From contig NZ_SRRU01000002.1 of the NCBI RefSeq assembly GCF_004784465.1, positions 558,001 through 622,000 of the forward strand: 64,000 nucleotides of DNA, written 5' to 3'. The position numbers and the translations under genes are program-made. The notes below the pieces were generated by a model that was not told the DNA's origin, did not search any database, and saw nothing but the letters and a program-made list of their open reading frames with translations. Positions 31,975 through 42,379 of the stretch are shown here, in pieces. The DNA comes from Streptomyces griseoluteus (GTDB taxonomy: Bacteria; Actinomycetota; Actinomycetes; Streptomycetales; Streptomycetaceae). The first letter of the stretch is position 1. Each line of letters opens with the position of its first letter.

Positions 31975-32009
31975 GAAAGGGGCGGCGGGGAATCCCCGCC
32001 GCCCCTTTC
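31975..32009. terminator. Bidirectional terminator between helicase gene and pgl
   Basis: Perfect 16-bp stem (31975-31990 with 31994-32009), 3-nt loop AAT, with A- and T-rich outer ends suiting both directions. It lies between the convergent stops at 31969 and 32022. Confidence 0.92.
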
Positions 32010-32021
32010 CCCGCGCTCAGC

Positions 32022-32804
32022 TCACGGTGAAGCCGGCGGATACATCGACCGCGGCAGGTCCGCCGCGGCCGCCGAGTCCAGCAGCCACAGCGTCCGCGCC
32101 CGGCCGCGGGCACCGGCCGCCGGGGCCTGCACCTCGCCCGCGCCGGACAGCGCGATCGCCACCGCCTCGGCCTTGTCCTCGCCCGCCGCCAGCAGCCACA
32201 CCTCACGCGCCGCGCGGATCGCGGGCAGCGTCAGGGAGGTCCGGGTCGGCGGCGGCTTGGGCGCGCCGTGCACACCCACCACGGTGCGCTCGGTCTCCCG
32301 CACCGCGGGCAGCTCCGGGAAGAGCGACGCCACATGGGTGTCCGGGCCGACGCCCAGCAGCAGCACGTCGAACTCCGGCACCTCGGCGTGGTCCTCGGGA
32401 CCGGCCGCCTTGGCCAGCTCCGCCGCGTACGCGGCGGCCGCCGCGTCCACGTCCGCACCGTAGGGCCCGTCGGAGGCGGGCATCGGGTGCACCCGCGCCG
32501 GGTCCAGCGGTACGGAGTCCAGCAGGGCCTCGCGGGCCTGCGTGTAGTTGCGGTCCGGGTCGCCCTCGGGGAGGTAGCGCTCGTCGCCCCACCACAGGTC
32601 GAGGCGGCCCCAGTCGATCGCGTCCCGCGCGGGCGCCTTGGCCAGCGCGGCCAGCAGACCGTTGCCGTTGCGGCCACCGGTGAGGACCACCGAGGCGTGA
32701 CCGCGCGACGCCTGGGCGTCCACGATCTTGGTGATCAGCCGCGCGGCGGCGGCCTCGGCCATCAGTTCCTTGTCGCGGTGCACGACCAGTTGCGGAGTGC
32801 TCAC
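32022..32804 (-). CDS. pgl: 6-phosphogluconolactonase
   Basis: The 260-aa enzyme of the NagB/RpiA/DevB fold hydrolyses 6-phosphogluconolactone in the oxidative pentose phosphate pathway. DevB features are VVLTGGRNGNGLLAAL near 42-57, LWWGDERYLPEGDPDRNYTQAREALL near 74-99, and LLLGVGPDTHVASLFP near 150-165. The GTG start (32804) overlaps the opcA stop as GTGA. It is the last gene of the tkt-tal-zwf-opcA-pgl operon and ends at the shared terminator. Confidence 0.94.
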   Translation of the reverse strand: MSTPQLVVHRDKELMAEAAAARLITKIVDAQASRGHASVVLTGGRNGNGLLAALAKAPARDAIDWGRLDLWWGDERYLPEGDPDRNYTQAREALLDSVPLDPARVHPMPASDGPYGADVDAAAAAYAAELAKAAGPEDHAEVPEFDVLLLGVGPDTHVASLFPELPAVRETERTVVGVHGAPKPPPTRTSLTLPAIRAAREVWLLAAGEDKAEAVAIALSGAGEVQAPAAGARGRARTLWLLDSAAAADLPRSMYPPASP

Positions 32805-33910
32805 TTCGACGCCGCCTTCCTCGCGAGGGAGTTCGGGGTGGGCCGCTCGGCCTCGCCCTCCTCGGTGCCCGCCTCGGACTCGGCGACAGCCACTTCGGCG
32901 ACCGCCTCGTCCTCCGCGGCCTTGTCCGCGGCCTTCTCCGTGGGCCCGGCCGGAACGCCGTCCAGCGTCGCCACCGCCTCCGCGCCCGCGGACAGCCGCT
33001 CCACGCCGTAGCGCAGGGCCGCCGCGTAGGTGTCGTCCGGGTCGAGCCGGCGCAGCTCCTCCGCGATCAGCTCGGCGGTGTCCCGGCGCTGGAGCGCCAC
33101 CGCACGGCCCGGCTGGCCCTGGATGGACAGGTTCGCCAGTGAACCGTCCGCCCGGTCCAGCACGACCGGCCCGCACGTCGTCTCCATCCGGACCGCCGTC
33201 AGACCCGGACCCGAGGACAGCGACCGCTGCACCGGCACGCCCAGCCGGTCCGCCAGCCACATGGCCAGCAGCTCGCAGCTCGGGTTGAACTCCTCGCCCT
33301 CCACCTCGACGGACCGCACCTCGCAGTCCACCTGGTCCAGGGCCGCCGCCAGCATCGACCGCCACGGCGTGATCCGCGTCCACGCCAGGTCGGTGTCGCC
33401 CGGCGCGTACGTCTCCGCACGCGCCGCCAGCTCACGCACCGGCTGCTCGGCCGCGTAGGTGTCGGTGACCCGGCGCTGCGCCAGCGCGCCCAGCGGGTCC
33501 TCGGCCGGGTCGAGCGGGGCGTCCACCGGCCACCAGACCACCACCGGCGCGTCCGGGAGCAGCAGCGGCAGCACCACCGAGTCGGCGTGGTCGGACACCT
33601 CGCCGTACAGCCGCAGCACGACCGTCTCCCCGGCGCCCGCATCCGCGCCCACCCGCACCTCGGCGTCCAGGCGGGAGGTGGTGCGGTCGCGGGGGGTGCG
33701 TGAGACCCGGCGGATGACGACCAGCGTGCGCGAGGGGTGTTCCCGCGAGGCGTCGGTCGCCGCCCGCAGCGCGTCGTAGGCGTTCTCCTCGTCGGTGACG
33801 ATGACGAGGGTCAGCACCATGCCCACGGCGGGCGTGCCGATGGCGCGGCGGCCCTCCGTCAGCGCCTTGTTGATCTCACCGGCGGTGGTGTCGGTCAGGT
33901 CTATCTTCAT
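32801..33910 (-). CDS. opcA: Glucose-6-phosphate dehydrogenase assembly protein OpcA
   Basis: The 369-aa protein is of the OpcA family, which assembles and redox-regulates G6PDH in cyanobacteria and actinobacteria. Conserved stretches are TLVIVTDEENAYDALRAATDASREHPSR near 34-61, VVLPLLLPDAPVVVWWPVDAP near 111-131 and WRSMLAAALDQ near 182-192. The last 50 or so residues are an acidic Ala/Glu-rich tail, probably disordered. ATGA overlap with zwf and GTGA overlap with pgl couple the three genes translationally. Confidence 0.94.
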   Translation of the reverse strand: MKIDLTDTTAGEINKALTEGRRAIGTPAVGMVLTLVIVTDEENAYDALRAATDASREHPSRTLVVIRRVSRTPRDRTTSRLDAEVRVGADAGAGETVVLRLYGEVSDHADSVVLPLLLPDAPVVVWWPVDAPLDPAEDPLGALAQRRVTDTYAAEQPVRELAARAETYAPGDTDLAWTRITPWRSMLAAALDQVDCEVRSVEVEGEEFNPSCELLAMWLADRLGVPVQRSLSSGPGLTAVRMETTCGPVVLDRADGSLANLSIQGQPGRAVALQRRDTAELIAEELRRLDPDDTYAAALRYGVERLSAGAEAVATLDGVPAGPTEKAADKAAEDEAVAEVAVAESEAGTEEGEAERPTPNSLARKAASK

Positions 33911-35445
33911 GGCCGGCGCCAGCTCCGTCCGTCTCGCGCGAGCATCTCGTCGGCCTCGGCCGGGCCCCAGGTGCCCGACTTGTACTGCGCGGGCCGCCCG
34001 TGCTCGTCCCAGTACTCCTCGACCGGGTCGAGGATCTTCCAGGACAGCTCGACCTCCTCCGTGCGCGGGAAGAGGTTGGCGTCGCCCAGCAGCACGTCCA
34101 GGATGAGCCGCTCGTACGCCTCGGGGCTGGACTCGGTGAAGGACTCGCCGTAGGCGAAGTCCATCGACACGTCCCGGATCTCCATCGAGGTGCCCGGCAC
34201 CTTGGAGCCGAAGCGGACCGTGATGCCCTCGTCGGGCTGGACCCGGATGACGATCGCGTTCTGGCCCAGCTCCTCGGTCGCCGTGTGGTCGAACGGGGAG
34301 TGCGGCGCCCGCTGGAAGACCACCGCGATCTCGGTGACCCGGCGGCCCAGCCGCTTGCCGGTGCGCAGGTAGAAGGGGACGCCCGCCCAGCGGCGGTTGT
34401 CGATCTCCAGCTTCAGCGCCGCGTAGGTGTCGGTCTTCGACTCGGGGTCGATGCCGTCCTCTTGCAGATAGCCGATGACCTTCTCGCCGCCCTGCCAGCC
34501 GGCCGCGTACTGCCCGCGCACGGTGTCGGCGCCCAGGTCCTTCGGCAGCCGTACGGCACCGAGCACCTTGGTCTTCTCCCTGGCCAGCGCGTCCGCGCCG
34601 AAGGAGGACGGCTCCTCCATGGCGGTCAGCGCCAGCAGCTGGAGGAGGTGGTTCTGGATGACGTCACGGGCGGCGCCGATGCCGTCGTAGTACCCGGCAC
34701 GGCCGCCGATGCCGATGTCCTCGGCCATGGTGATCTGGACATGGTCGACGTAGGACCGGTTCCAGATCGGCTCGAACATCGTGTTGGCGAAGCGCAGCGC
34801 CAGGATGTTCTGGACGGTCTCCTTGCCGAGGTAGTGGTCGATCCGGAACACCTGGTCCGGCTCGAACACCTCGTGCACGACCTTGTTCAGCTCCTCGGCC
34901 GACTTCAGGTCGTGGCCGAACGGCTTCTCGATCACCGCGCGGCGCCAGGAGCCCTTGGACTGGTCGGCCAGACCGCTCTTCTTGAGCTGCTGGATCACGA
35001 CCGGGAAGGCGCCCGGCGGCACCGACAGGTAGAAGGCGAAGTTGCCGCCCGTGCCCTGCTGCTTGTCCAGTTCGTCGATGGTGGAGCGCAGCCGCTCGAA
35101 CGCCTCGTCGTCGTCGAAGGTGCCCTGGACGAAGCGCATCCCCTGGATGAGCTGCTGCCAGACCTCCTCGCGGAACGGCGTACGCGCGTGCTCCTTGACC
35201 GCGTCGTGCACGACCTGCGCGAAGTCCTCGTCCTCCCAGTCGCGGCGGGCGAAGCCCACCAGGGAGAAGCCCGGCGGCAGCAGACCGCGGTTGGCCAGGT
35301 CGTAGACGGCCGGCATCAGCTTCTTGCGGGACAGGTCGCCGGTGACGCCGAAGATCACCAGGCCCGACGGCCCCGCGATGCGCGGGAGCCGTCGGTCCGC
35401 GGGATCACGAAGCGGGTTCGCTCCGGAACCGTTGAGGGGTGACAA
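33907..35445 (-). CDS. zwf: Glucose-6-phosphate 1-dehydrogenase
   Basis: The 512-aa enzyme makes 6-phosphogluconolactone and NADPH. NADP-binding GVTGDLSRKKL lies at 33-43, and the active-site RIDHYLGKETVQN is near 200-212 with the catalytic His. The start is a rare TTG at 35445: the frame begins one base after the tal stop, and GGAGGG sits five bases upstream, inside the end of tal. OpcA, its assembly partner, follows with an ATGA overlap. Confidence 0.96.
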   Translation of the reverse strand: MSPLNGSGANPLRDPADRRLPRIAGPSGLVIFGVTGDLSRKKLMPAVYDLANRGLLPPGFSLVGFARRDWEDEDFAQVVHDAVKEHARTPFREEVWQQLIQGMRFVQGTFDDDEAFERLRSTIDELDKQQGTGGNFAFYLSVPPGAFPVVIQQLKKSGLADQSKGSWRRAVIEKPFGHDLKSAEELNKVVHEVFEPDQVFRIDHYLGKETVQNILALRFANTMFEPIWNRSYVDHVQITMAEDIGIGGRAGYYDGIGAARDVIQNHLLQLLALTAMEEPSSFGADALAREKTKVLGAVRLPKDLGADTVRGQYAAGWQGGEKVIGYLQEDGIDPESKTDTYAALKLEIDNRRWAGVPFYLRTGKRLGRRVTEIAVVFQRAPHSPFDHTATEELGQNAIVIRVQPDEGITVRFGSKVPGTSMEIRDVSMDFAYGESFTESSPEAYERLILDVLLGDANLFPRTEEVELSWKILDPVEEYWDEHGRPAQYKSGTWGPAEADEMLARDGRSWRRP

Positions 35446-35446
35446 A

Positions 35447-36565
35447 TCAGCCCTCCGAGGGGGCGAGGCGCTTCAGCTCCGCCTCGGTCGACTTGAGCAG
35501 GTCGTTCCAGGACCCCTCGAACTTGTCCACGCCCTCGTCCTCGAGCACCTGGACGACGTCGTCGTAGGAGATCCCGAGCCGCTCGATGGCGTCGAGGTCG
35601 GCACGGGCCTGCTCGTAGGTGCCGGTCACCGTGTCACCGGTGATCTCACCGTGGTCCTCGACCGCCTCCAGGGTGGCCTCCGGCATGGTGTTGACCGTGT
35701 TCGGCGCGACCAGCTCGGTGACGTACATCGTGTCCGGGTACGCCGGGTCCTTCACGCCGGTCGACGCCCACAGCGGACGCTGCTTGTTGGCGCCCGCCTT
35801 CTCCAGCGCCTTCCAGCGGTCGGTGGAGAAGACCTCCTCGTACGCCTGGTATGCCAGGCGCGCGTTGGCGATGGCGGCCTTGCCGCGCAGCGCCTTGGCC
35901 TCGTCGGTGCCGATCGCGTTCAGCCGCTTGTCGACCTCGGAGTCCACGCGGGACACGAAGAAGGACGCCACGGAGTGGATCTTGGACAGGTCCAGGCCGC
36001 GCTCCTTGGCCTTCTCCAGGCCGGTCAGGTACGCGTCCATGACCTTGCGGTACCGCTCGAGGGAGAAGATCAGCGTGACGTTGACGCTGATGCCGTTGCC
36101 GATCGTCTCCGCGATGGCCGGCAGACCCGCCTCGGTCGCCGGGATCTTGATCAGCGTGTTCGGGCGGTCCACCAGCCAGGCGAGCTGGCGGGCCTCGGCC
36201 AGCGTGGCGCGCGTGTTGTGCGCCAGACGCGGGTCGACCTCGATGGAGACCCGGCCGTCCTTGCCGCCGGTGGCGTCGAAGACCGGGCGCAGGATGTCGG
36301 CGGCGTCACGGACGTCCGCCGTCGTGATCATGCGGATGGCCTCTTCGACCGTGACCTCACGCGCGGCGAGGTCGGTGAGCTGCTGGTCGTAGCCGTCGCC
36401 CTGCGAGATCGCCTTCTGGAAGATCGTGGGGTTGGTGGTGACGCCCACGACGTGCTGCTGGTCGATCAGCTCGGCGAGGTTGCCGGACGTGATCCGCTTG
36501 CGCGACAGGTCGTCCAGCCAGATCGCCACGCCTTCCTCGGAGAGGCGCTTGAGTGCGTCTGTCAT
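35447..36565 (-). CDS. tal: Transaldolase
   Basis: The 372-aa transaldolase of the long actinobacterial type transfers dihydroxyacetone units in the non-oxidative pentose phosphate pathway. The Schiff-base Lys lies near residue 140 in [13 protein letters not shown], and the N-terminal [14 protein letters not shown] and GVTTNPTIF segments are conserved. ATG 36565 follows GGAGATGC. It lies 34 bases downstream of tkt and one base upstream of zwf. Confidence 0.96.
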   Translation of the reverse strand: MTDALKRLSEEGVAIWLDDLSRKRITSGNLAELIDQQHVVGVTTNPTIFQKAISQGDGYDQQLTDLAAREVTVEEAIRMITTADVRDAADILRPVFDATGGKDGRVSIEVDPRLAHNTRATLAEARQLAWLVDRPNTLIKIPATEAGLPAIAETIGNGISVNVTLIFSLERYRKVMDAYLTGLEKAKERGLDLSKIHSVASFFVSRVDSEVDKRLNAIGTDEAKALRGKAAIANARLAYQAYEEVFSTDRWKALEKAGANKQRPLWASTGVKDPAYPDTMYVTELVAPNTVNTMPEATLEAVEDHGEITGDTVTGTYEQARADLDAIERLGISYDDVVQVLEDEGVDKFEGSWNDLLKSTEAELKRLAPSEG

Positions 36566-36599
36566 GGAAATTGCATCTCCTACGTGTCGTTTACGGGCG

Positions 36600-38687
36600 T
36601 CAGCGCTGCGTAGCGGCGAGGGATTCCCGCGCCTTGTCGGCCACGTTCTCCGGAGTGAAGCCGTACTCGCGGAACAGGACCTTGCCGTCCGCGGACGCGC
36701 CGAAGTGCTCCAGGGAAACGATGCGGCCGGCGTCACCCACGTACTTGTGCCAGGTCAGACCGATGCCCGCCTCCACGGCGACGCGGGCCTTGACCGACGG
36801 CGGCAGCACGGAATCCCGGTACCCCTGGTCCTGCTCCTCGAACCACTCCACCGACGGCATCGAGACCACCCGGGTGGGCACGCCCTCGGCCTGGAGCTGC
36901 TCGCGCGCCTCCACGGCGACGTGCACCTCGGAACCGGTGGCGATCAGGATCACTTGCGGCTCGCCACCCTCGGCGTCGAACAGGACGTAACCGCCACGCG
37001 CGGCGTCGTCGTTGGGCTCGTACGTCGGCACGCCCTGGCGGGTCAGCACCAGACCGGTCGGGGCACCCTTGCCGAACTCCTTGGTCCAGCGCTTGAGCAC
37101 CTCGCGCCAGGCGGTCGCGGTCTCGTTGGCGTCCGCCGGGCGGACCACGTTCAGACCGGGGATCGCGCGCAGCGCGGCCAGGTGCTCCACCGGCTGGTGG
37201 GTCGGGCCGTCCTCGCCGAGACCGATCGAGTCGTGCGTCCACACGTACGTCACCGGCAGGTGCATCAGCGCCGACAGGCGGACGGCGTTGCGCATGTAGT
37301 CGGAGAACACGAGGAACGTGCCGCCGTAGACGCGGGTGTTGCCGTGCAGGGTGATGCCGTTCATCTCGGCGGCCATGGCGAACTCGCGGATGCCGAAGTG
37401 GATCGTGCGGCCGTACGGGTTCGCCTCCGGCAGCGGGTTGCCCGCCGGGAGGAAGGAGCTGTCCTTGTCGATGGTCGTGTTGTTCGACCCGGCGAGGTCG
37501 GCGGAGCCGCCCCACAGCTCGGGGATGACCGGGCCGAGCGCCTGGAGGACCTTGCCGGAGGCGGCACGGGTGGCCACGCTCTTGCCGGTCTCGAAGACCG
37601 GGATCTTCAGCTCCCAGCCGGTCGGCAGGGCGCCCTCGCTGATGCGGTCGAACTCGGCCGCGCGGTCCGGGTTGTTCTCGCGCCAGACCTGGAAGCCCTT
37701 CTCCCACTCCGCCCTGGCCCGACGGCCGCGCTCCAGGGCGCCGCGGGTGTGGTCGAGGACCTCGTCGGCGACGGCGAAGCTCTGGGTCTCGTCGAAGCCG
37801 AGGACGCGCTTGGTGGCCGCGACCTCGTCGTCACCGAGGGCCGAGCCGTGCGCGGCCTCGGTGTCCTGGGCGTTCGGGGCGGGCCAGGCGATGATCGAGC
37901 GCATGGCGATGAAGGACGGCCGGTCGGTGACCGCCTTGGCCTTCTCGATCGCCGCGTAGATCGCCTCCGGGTCCAGGTCGCCGTCGGACTTGGGCTCCAC
38001 GCGCTGGACGTGCCAGCCGTACGCCTCGTACCGCTTCATCGTGTCCTCGGACACGGCGGTCTCGGTGTCGCCCTCGATCGAGATGTGGTTGTCGTCCCAC
38101 AGCAGGACCAGGTTGCCGAGCTTCTGGTGGCCCGCGAGGGAGGACGCCTCGTGGGAAATGCCCTCCTGGAGGCAGCCGTCGCCGGCGATGCAGTAGATGT
38201 AGTGGTCGAACGGGGACGTGCCCTCGGGCGCGTCGGGGTCGAACAGGCCCCGCTCGAAGCGGGACGCCATCGCCATGCCCACCGCGTTGGCCACACCCTG
38301 GCCCAGCGGGCCGGTGGTGGTCTCGACGCCCTTGGTGTGCCCGTACTCCGGGTGGCCCGGAGTCTTCGAGCCCCAGGTGCGGAAGGACTTCAGGTCGTCC
38401 AGCTCCAGGCCGAAGCCGGCCAGGTAGAGCTGCGTGTAGAGGGTCAGGGACGAGTGACCGGCGGACAGCACGAAGCGGTCGCGGCCCACCCACTGCGGGT
38501 CGGCCGGGTCGTGCCGCATCACCTTCTGGAAGAGGGTGTAGGCGGCCGGGGCCAGGCTCATCGCCGTGCCGGGATGGCCGTTGCCGACCTTCTGTACGGC
38601 GTCGGCGGCCAGGACCCGGGCGGTGTCCACGGCCCGCTGGTCCAGCTCGGTCCACTCAAGGTCTGTGGTGGTCGGCTTGGTGCTCAC
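36600..38687 (-). CDS. tkt: Transketolase
   Basis: The 695-aa thiamine-diphosphate enzyme transfers two-carbon units between sugar phosphates. The ThDP motif [19 protein letters not shown] near 168-186, the N-terminal [17 protein letters not shown] near 38-54, and the pyrimidine-domain [20 protein letters not shown] near 485-504 are complete. The GTG start at 38687 follows GAGGAG at a long 12-nt spacing. It is the first gene of the pentose phosphate operon, divergent from ctaB. Confidence 0.97.
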   Translation of the reverse strand: MSTKPTTTDLEWTELDQRAVDTARVLAADAVQKVGNGHPGTAMSLAPAAYTLFQKVMRHDPADPQWVGRDRFVLSAGHSSLTLYTQLYLAGFGLELDDLKSFRTWGSKTPGHPEYGHTKGVETTTGPLGQGVANAVGMAMASRFERGLFDPDAPEGTSPFDHYIYCIAGDGCLQEGISHEASSLAGHQKLGNLVLLWDDNHISIEGDTETAVSEDTMKRYEAYGWHVQRVEPKSDGDLDPEAIYAAIEKAKAVTDRPSFIAMRSIIAWPAPNAQDTEAAHGSALGDDEVAATKRVLGFDETQSFAVADEVLDHTRGALERGRRARAEWEKGFQVWRENNPDRAAEFDRISEGALPTGWELKIPVFETGKSVATRAASGKVLQALGPVIPELWGGSADLAGSNNTTIDKDSSFLPAGNPLPEANPYGRTIHFGIREFAMAAEMNGITLHGNTRVYGGTFLVFSDYMRNAVRLSALMHLPVTYVWTHDSIGLGEDGPTHQPVEHLAALRAIPGLNVVRPADANETATAWREVLKRWTKEFGKGAPTGLVLTRQGVPTYEPNDDAARGGYVLFDAEGGEPQVILIATGSEVHVAVEAREQLQAEGVPTRVVSMPSVEWFEEQDQGYRDSVLPPSVKARVAVEAGIGLTWHKYVGDAGRIVSLEHFGASADGKVLFREYGFTPENVADKARESLAATQR

Positions 38688-39080
38688 CCTGGGTCAGGGC
38701 TCCTCTCCACATGTTGGTCGCCGGTTCGCGGCGCGTGGCGCCCGCCGGCCGCCGATGCACTGGTGTCCACCGGCCGTTGTCGAGCCTACCCCCGAGGGGA
38801 CGTGCGTTTTTCGAGTCATTCCAGACTGCCGGGACTCGTCGCGATCCGCCTCCCGACCGGCCCGGAAGCCGCTTGGCACATGAATACGGAGCCGCTCGTC
38901 CGAGTGCTCAACCGAGCCGGGGGAGACCTCGGACGGGCGGCGTGTCGCAAGGCTCGCCAACACGAGCCGACCCCGGCGAAAAACCGGATATGGGCAACGT
39001 CTAAAGTGGCGTGGTACGCGCGAGCCTTTACCCCGCTTTCACACGGGAATGCTCGCTTGATGTCTCTGTCAGGGGTGTGC
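38688..39080. promoter_or_regulatory. Divergent promoter region between tkt and ctaB
   Basis: About 390 bases without a credible gene. TAAAGT at about 39003-39008 is a possible -10 for ctaB and TAGGCT (minus strand, about 38784-38789) for tkt, both with poor -35 matches. No operator-like palindrome was recognised. Confidence 0.4.
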
Positions 39081-40061
39081 GTGACGGCCGTCGAATCCCG
39101 TCCTGGCGGCACTTCCCAGGCCCTCGAGGCTCTGGGGGAGGCCAGTCCCGGTACGAGCCGGAGCCCGGTTGACCGGTCGTTCGGAGCCCGTGTCAAGGGC
39201 TTCGTGGCGCTGACCAAGCCGCGGATCATCGAGCTGCTGCTCATCACCACGGTGCCGGTGATGTTCCTGGCCCAGCAGGGGGTGCCCGACCTGGGCCTCG
39301 TCCTGCTCACCTGTGTCGGCGGTTACCTGTCCGCGGGCGGCGCCAACGCGCTCAACATGTACATCGACCGCGACATCGACGCGCTGATGGACCGCACCTC
39401 GCAGCGGCCGCTGGTGACCGGACTGGTCAGCCCGCGCGAGTGCCTCGCCTTCGGCATCACCCTCGCGGTCGTCTCGACCCTGCTGTTCGGGCTGACCGTC
39501 AACTGGCTGTCCGCCTGGCTGTCACTCGGTGCGCTCCTCTTCTACGTCGTCGTCTACACGATGATCCTCAAGCGGCGTACCTCGCAGAACATCGTCTGGG
39601 GCGGTATCGCGGGCTGCCTGCCGGTGCTGATCGGCTGGTCCTCGGTCACCAACTCGATGTCCTGGGCGCCGGTCATCCTCTTCCTCGTGATGTTCTTCTG
39701 GACGCCGCCGCACTACTGGCCGCTGTCCATGAAGGTCAAGGAGGACTACGCCCGCGTGGGCGTGCCGATGCTGCCCGTCATCGCCTCCAACAAGGTGGTC
39801 GCCCGGCAGATCGTGATCTACAGCTGGGTGATGGTCGCCGTCTCCCTGCTGCTGACCCCGCTCGGTTACACCGGCTGGTTCTACACCGTGGTCGCCCTCG
39901 CGGCCGGCGGCTTCTGGCTCTGGGAGGCGCACGGCCTGCAGAACCGGGCCAAGGCCGAGGTGACGGGGGGCAAGCTCAAGGAGATGCGGCTGTTCCACTG
40001 GTCGATCACCTATGTCTCCCTCCTCTTCGTCGCCGTCGCGGTGGACCCCTTCCTCCGCTGA
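39081..40061 (+). CDS. ctaB: Protoheme IX farnesyltransferase (heme O synthase)
   Basis: The 326-aa UbiA-family membrane enzyme adds a farnesyl group to heme B for cytochrome oxidase. About nine transmembrane helices and the two Asp-rich loops [20 protein letters not shown] near 92-111 and [15 protein letters not shown] near 216-230 are present. The GTG at 39081 (VTAVESRPG) has AGGGG five bases upstream; ATG 39060 would add seven residues. The frame is open far upstream, opposite tkt, but that part is non-coding shadow. ctaA, the next pathway step, lies nearby on the other strand. Confidence 0.95.
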   Translation: MTAVESRPGGTSQALEALGEASPGTSRSPVDRSFGARVKGFVALTKPRIIELLLITTVPVMFLAQQGVPDLGLVLLTCVGGYLSAGGANALNMYIDRDIDALMDRTSQRPLVTGLVSPRECLAFGITLAVVSTLLFGLTVNWLSAWLSLGALLFYVVVYTMILKRRTSQNIVWGGIAGCLPVLIGWSSVTNSMSWAPVILFLVMFFWTPPHYWPLSMKVKEDYARVGVPMLPVIASNKVVARQIVIYSWVMVAVSLLLTPLGYTGWFYTVVALAAGGFWLWEAHGLQNRAKAEVTGGKLKEMRLFHWSITYVSLLFVAVAVDPFLR

Positions 40062-40105
40062 CCGGGACGCCGACCCCTCCCGTCGCCCTTTTCTCTACTC
40101 GTCGG

Positions 40106-40111
40106 TAGCAT
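40106..40111 (+). promoter_or_regulatory. -10 element of a probable leaderless gene
   Basis: TAGCAT ends seven bases before ATG 40119, with no Shine-Dalgarno sequence between, the pattern of leaderless actinobacterial transcripts. Confidence 0.45.
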
Positions 40112-40118
40112 CCTGGTC

Positions 40119-40433
40119 ATGGCTGACACGGAGCAGGTTGACGCGAAGAGCGAGCGCCAGGTGAAGCGGCTCGCCCACCAGATCGGTACGTTCGCCAAGG
40201 CGCACGGGGGCGCCGAGGGGAACGTGGCTTACATCGGCGAGCGCGGGGCCCGTATCGCCCTCGTGGGCGAGGACGGCGAGTGGGGCAACCTCGTGGCCCC
40301 CAGCGTGGAGATCGGGCGCCGGGCGGTGGAGAAGGCCGGAGTGGCGCTCAGGGACGACTTCGACGGGGAGCTCGCGGCGAAGATCCGCACCAGCGCGTAC
40401 GAGTGGAAGCGGATGGCCGGTATTCAGCTCTGA
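40119..40433 (+). CDS. Conserved hypothetical protein, about 100 aa
   Basis: The 104-aa soluble protein begins MADTEQVDAKSERQVKRLAHQIGTFAKAHGG and contains GNVAYIGERGARIALVGEDGEWGNLVAPS, then a basic/aromatic C-terminus SAYEWKRMAGIQL. I recall it as a small conserved actinobacterial protein but know no function. It has no membrane segment or signal peptide. Length, codon use and the leaderless-type -10 upstream support a real gene. It lies 57 bases after ctaB. Confidence 0.75.
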   Translation: MADTEQVDAKSERQVKRLAHQIGTFAKAHGGAEGNVAYIGERGARIALVGEDGEWGNLVAPSVEIGRRAVEKAGVALRDDFDGELAAKIRTSAYEWKRMAGIQL

Positions 40434-40506
40434 GTCCCGTCCCCGCGCCACCTGAATCCGGTTCGTGCCGTTAGGACGTGAAACAGCGTCCTCGTCGGGA
40501 GCCGGA

Positions 40507-41607
40507 ATGATCGACACGCCTTCGCTCGTGGATCAGTACTGCCATGGGGTGCTTCGGACCGAGCTGGGGCTCGGGACGTTCGAGGCGCGGCTGGGGCCGG
40601 GGGAGGGGCCCGCCGCGCCGGGGACCACGCTGTTCGACACGCAGACGGGGTTCGCGGTGCGGCGCTGGTGTCCGCCGCTGCTCGGCCTGGAGCCGCACTG
40701 TCCGCCCGCCCGCTATCTGGCCCGGCGCCGCGAACTGGGCGTGCTGGAGGCCGGGCGCAGGCTGCTGCGCGGGTCCGGGATCACCACCTACCTGGTCTCC
40801 AGCGGGCTGCCGGACGATCTCACCGGGCCCGAGGAGATGGCCGCCGCCGGGGACGCGCAGGCGCGCGAGGTGGTCCGGCTGGAGCCGCTGGCCGAGCAGG
40901 TCGCGGACACCTCGGGCACGGTCGCCTCGTTCCTCGCCAATCTGGCCGAGTCGGTGCACGGCGCCGCGACGAACGCCGTCGCCTTCGCCGCCACGGCCTC
41001 CCTCGCCGGCCAAGGGGCCGCCCTCGCCCCCGAGCCGCCGGGACCCGGCGCGGTACGGAGCGCCGCCGCCCGCTGGCTGGCCGGACGGCGCGTGGGGGAG
41101 GAGCTGACCGACCCGGTCCTGCTGGGCCACCTGCTGTGGACCGCGGTGGCCACGGGCCGCCCGCTCCAGCTGCACGCCGGCCCGGAGGAGCCCGGCCTGC
41201 GCACCGGTCCCGCCCCGCTCACCGGCTTCGTACGGGCCACCGCGGGCCTGGGCACCGACCTGGTCCTGCTGCCCGGCCTCTTCCACCACCGGTACGCGGC
41301 CCGGCTGGCCGGCGCCCATACGCACGTCTACGCCGACTCCGGCGCCGCCCTCGCCCGTACCGGCGCCCGCGCGGCCGCGATCCTCGCGGACATCCTGGAA
41401 CTCGCCCCCTTCGGCAAGGTCCTCTTCTCCACCGGCGCCCAGTCCCTCCCCGAACTCCACGTGGTGGGCGCCCACCTCTTCCGCGAGTCCCTCGACCGGG
41501 TCCTCGGCACCTGGCTGGCCGAGGGCGCCTGCAGCCCCACGGACGCCCGCCGCGTGGCGCACCTCCTGGCGTCCGAGAACGCCCACCGGGTGTACGGGCT
41601 GAGCTGA
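40507..41607 (+). CDS. Amidohydrolase-family protein, possibly degenerate metal site
   Basis: The 366-aa protein has the outline of amidohydrolase_2/TIM-barrel enzymes: PLQLHAGPEEPG near 218-229 and LVLLPGLFHHRYAARLAGAHTHVYADSGAAL near 257-287, ending with a SENAHRVYGL motif typical of the family. The N-terminal HxH metal motif is not seen; instead there is VDQYCHGVLRTELG at 7-20. Either only a single-metal site is built or the enzyme is catalytically altered; the substrate is unknown. ATG 40507 follows GGGAG by five bases. It lies downstream of the 104-aa gene on the same strand. Confidence 0.72.
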   Translation: MIDTPSLVDQYCHGVLRTELGLGTFEARLGPGEGPAAPGTTLFDTQTGFAVRRWCPPLLGLEPHCPPARYLARRRELGVLEAGRRLLRGSGITTYLVSSGLPDDLTGPEEMAAAGDAQAREVVRLEPLAEQVADTSGTVASFLANLAESVHGAATNAVAFAATASLAGQGAALAPEPPGPGAVRSAAARWLAGRRVGEELTDPVLLGHLLWTAVATGRPLQLHAGPEEPGLRTGPAPLTGFVRATAGLGTDLVLLPGLFHHRYAARLAGAHTHVYADSGAALARTGARAAAILADILELAPFGKVLFSTGAQSLPELHVVGAHLFRESLDRVLGTWLAEGACSPTDARRVAHLLASENAHRVYGLS

Positions 41608-41646
41608 CCTCTGTACGGGCGGCCCCCCGTCCCCGACACTCGCCCC

Positions 41647-42378
41647 ATGCCGACCGAAGCGCTCATCTCCCGCTTCCTGGACGACCTCTCCCCCCTCCGG
41701 CCGCTCGCCGTGTGGGCCCACGGCTCACTGGGCGGCGGGGACTACCAGGAGGGCCGCAGCGACCTGGACCTCATCGCGGTCCTGCCCGGCCCGCTGACCC
41801 CGGCCTCCGTCCGCCGCCTGATCGTGCTGCACCGGCATCTGCGCGCCGCGCCACTGGCGGACAGGCTGCACTGCTCGTACCTGACCCCGCCCACGGCGGC
41901 CGACCCGGAAAGGCCGCACCTGACCTGGGCGCACGGCCGCATCAAGCGCCGCCCGGTCACACCGGTGACCCGGAGCGAGCTGCACGAGTTCGGCCGGGTG
42001 CTGCACGGGGCGCCGCCCGCCGCGTATCTGCCGCCGGTGCCGGACCGGGAGCTGCGGGACTTCGTCGCGGCCGACCAGCGGGACTTCTGGCGCCCGGCCG
42101 TGGACAAGGAGCGGCTCTGGACGGAGGACATCTGGGTCGACCTCGGCCTGCTGACCTTCGCCCGCGCCACGGTGACCCTGCGCGAGGGGCGGCTGATCTC
42201 CAAGCGCCAGGCGCTCACCGAGCTGCCCGCACTGGGGGCGCCGCGCGAGGTCGTCGAGGACATCACGCGGCGGCGCTACGGGGAACACGGCCCCGGACCC
42301 TCGCCGGACCGCAGGGCCCGGCTGACCCGTGCCTACCTCGGACCGGCCATCGACGCGCTGGTGGCCGGGTACCGCTGA
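41647..42378 (+). CDS. Nucleotidyltransferase-domain protein (AadA-like fold)
   Basis: The 243-aa protein has an N-terminal pol-beta-type nucleotidyltransferase signature AVWAHGSLGGGDYQEGRSDLDLIAVL (about 21-46), with Gly-Ser and two Asp metal ligands. A C-terminal helical region with ELHEFGRVLHG and DLGLLTFARATVTLREGRLISKRQA resembles the DUF4111 half of aminoglycoside adenylyltransferases. Whether it modifies an antibiotic or another substrate is unknown. Its stop is one base from the convergent ctaA stop. Confidence 0.75.
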   Translation: MPTEALISRFLDDLSPLRPLAVWAHGSLGGGDYQEGRSDLDLIAVLPGPLTPASVRRLIVLHRHLRAAPLADRLHCSYLTPPTAADPERPHLTWAHGRIKRRPVTPVTRSELHEFGRVLHGAPPAAYLPPVPDRELRDFVAADQRDFWRPAVDKERLWTEDIWVDLGLLTFARATVTLREGRLISKRQALTELPALGAPREVVEDITRRRYGEHGPGPSPDRRARLTRAYLGPAIDALVAGYR

Positions 42379-42379
42379 C

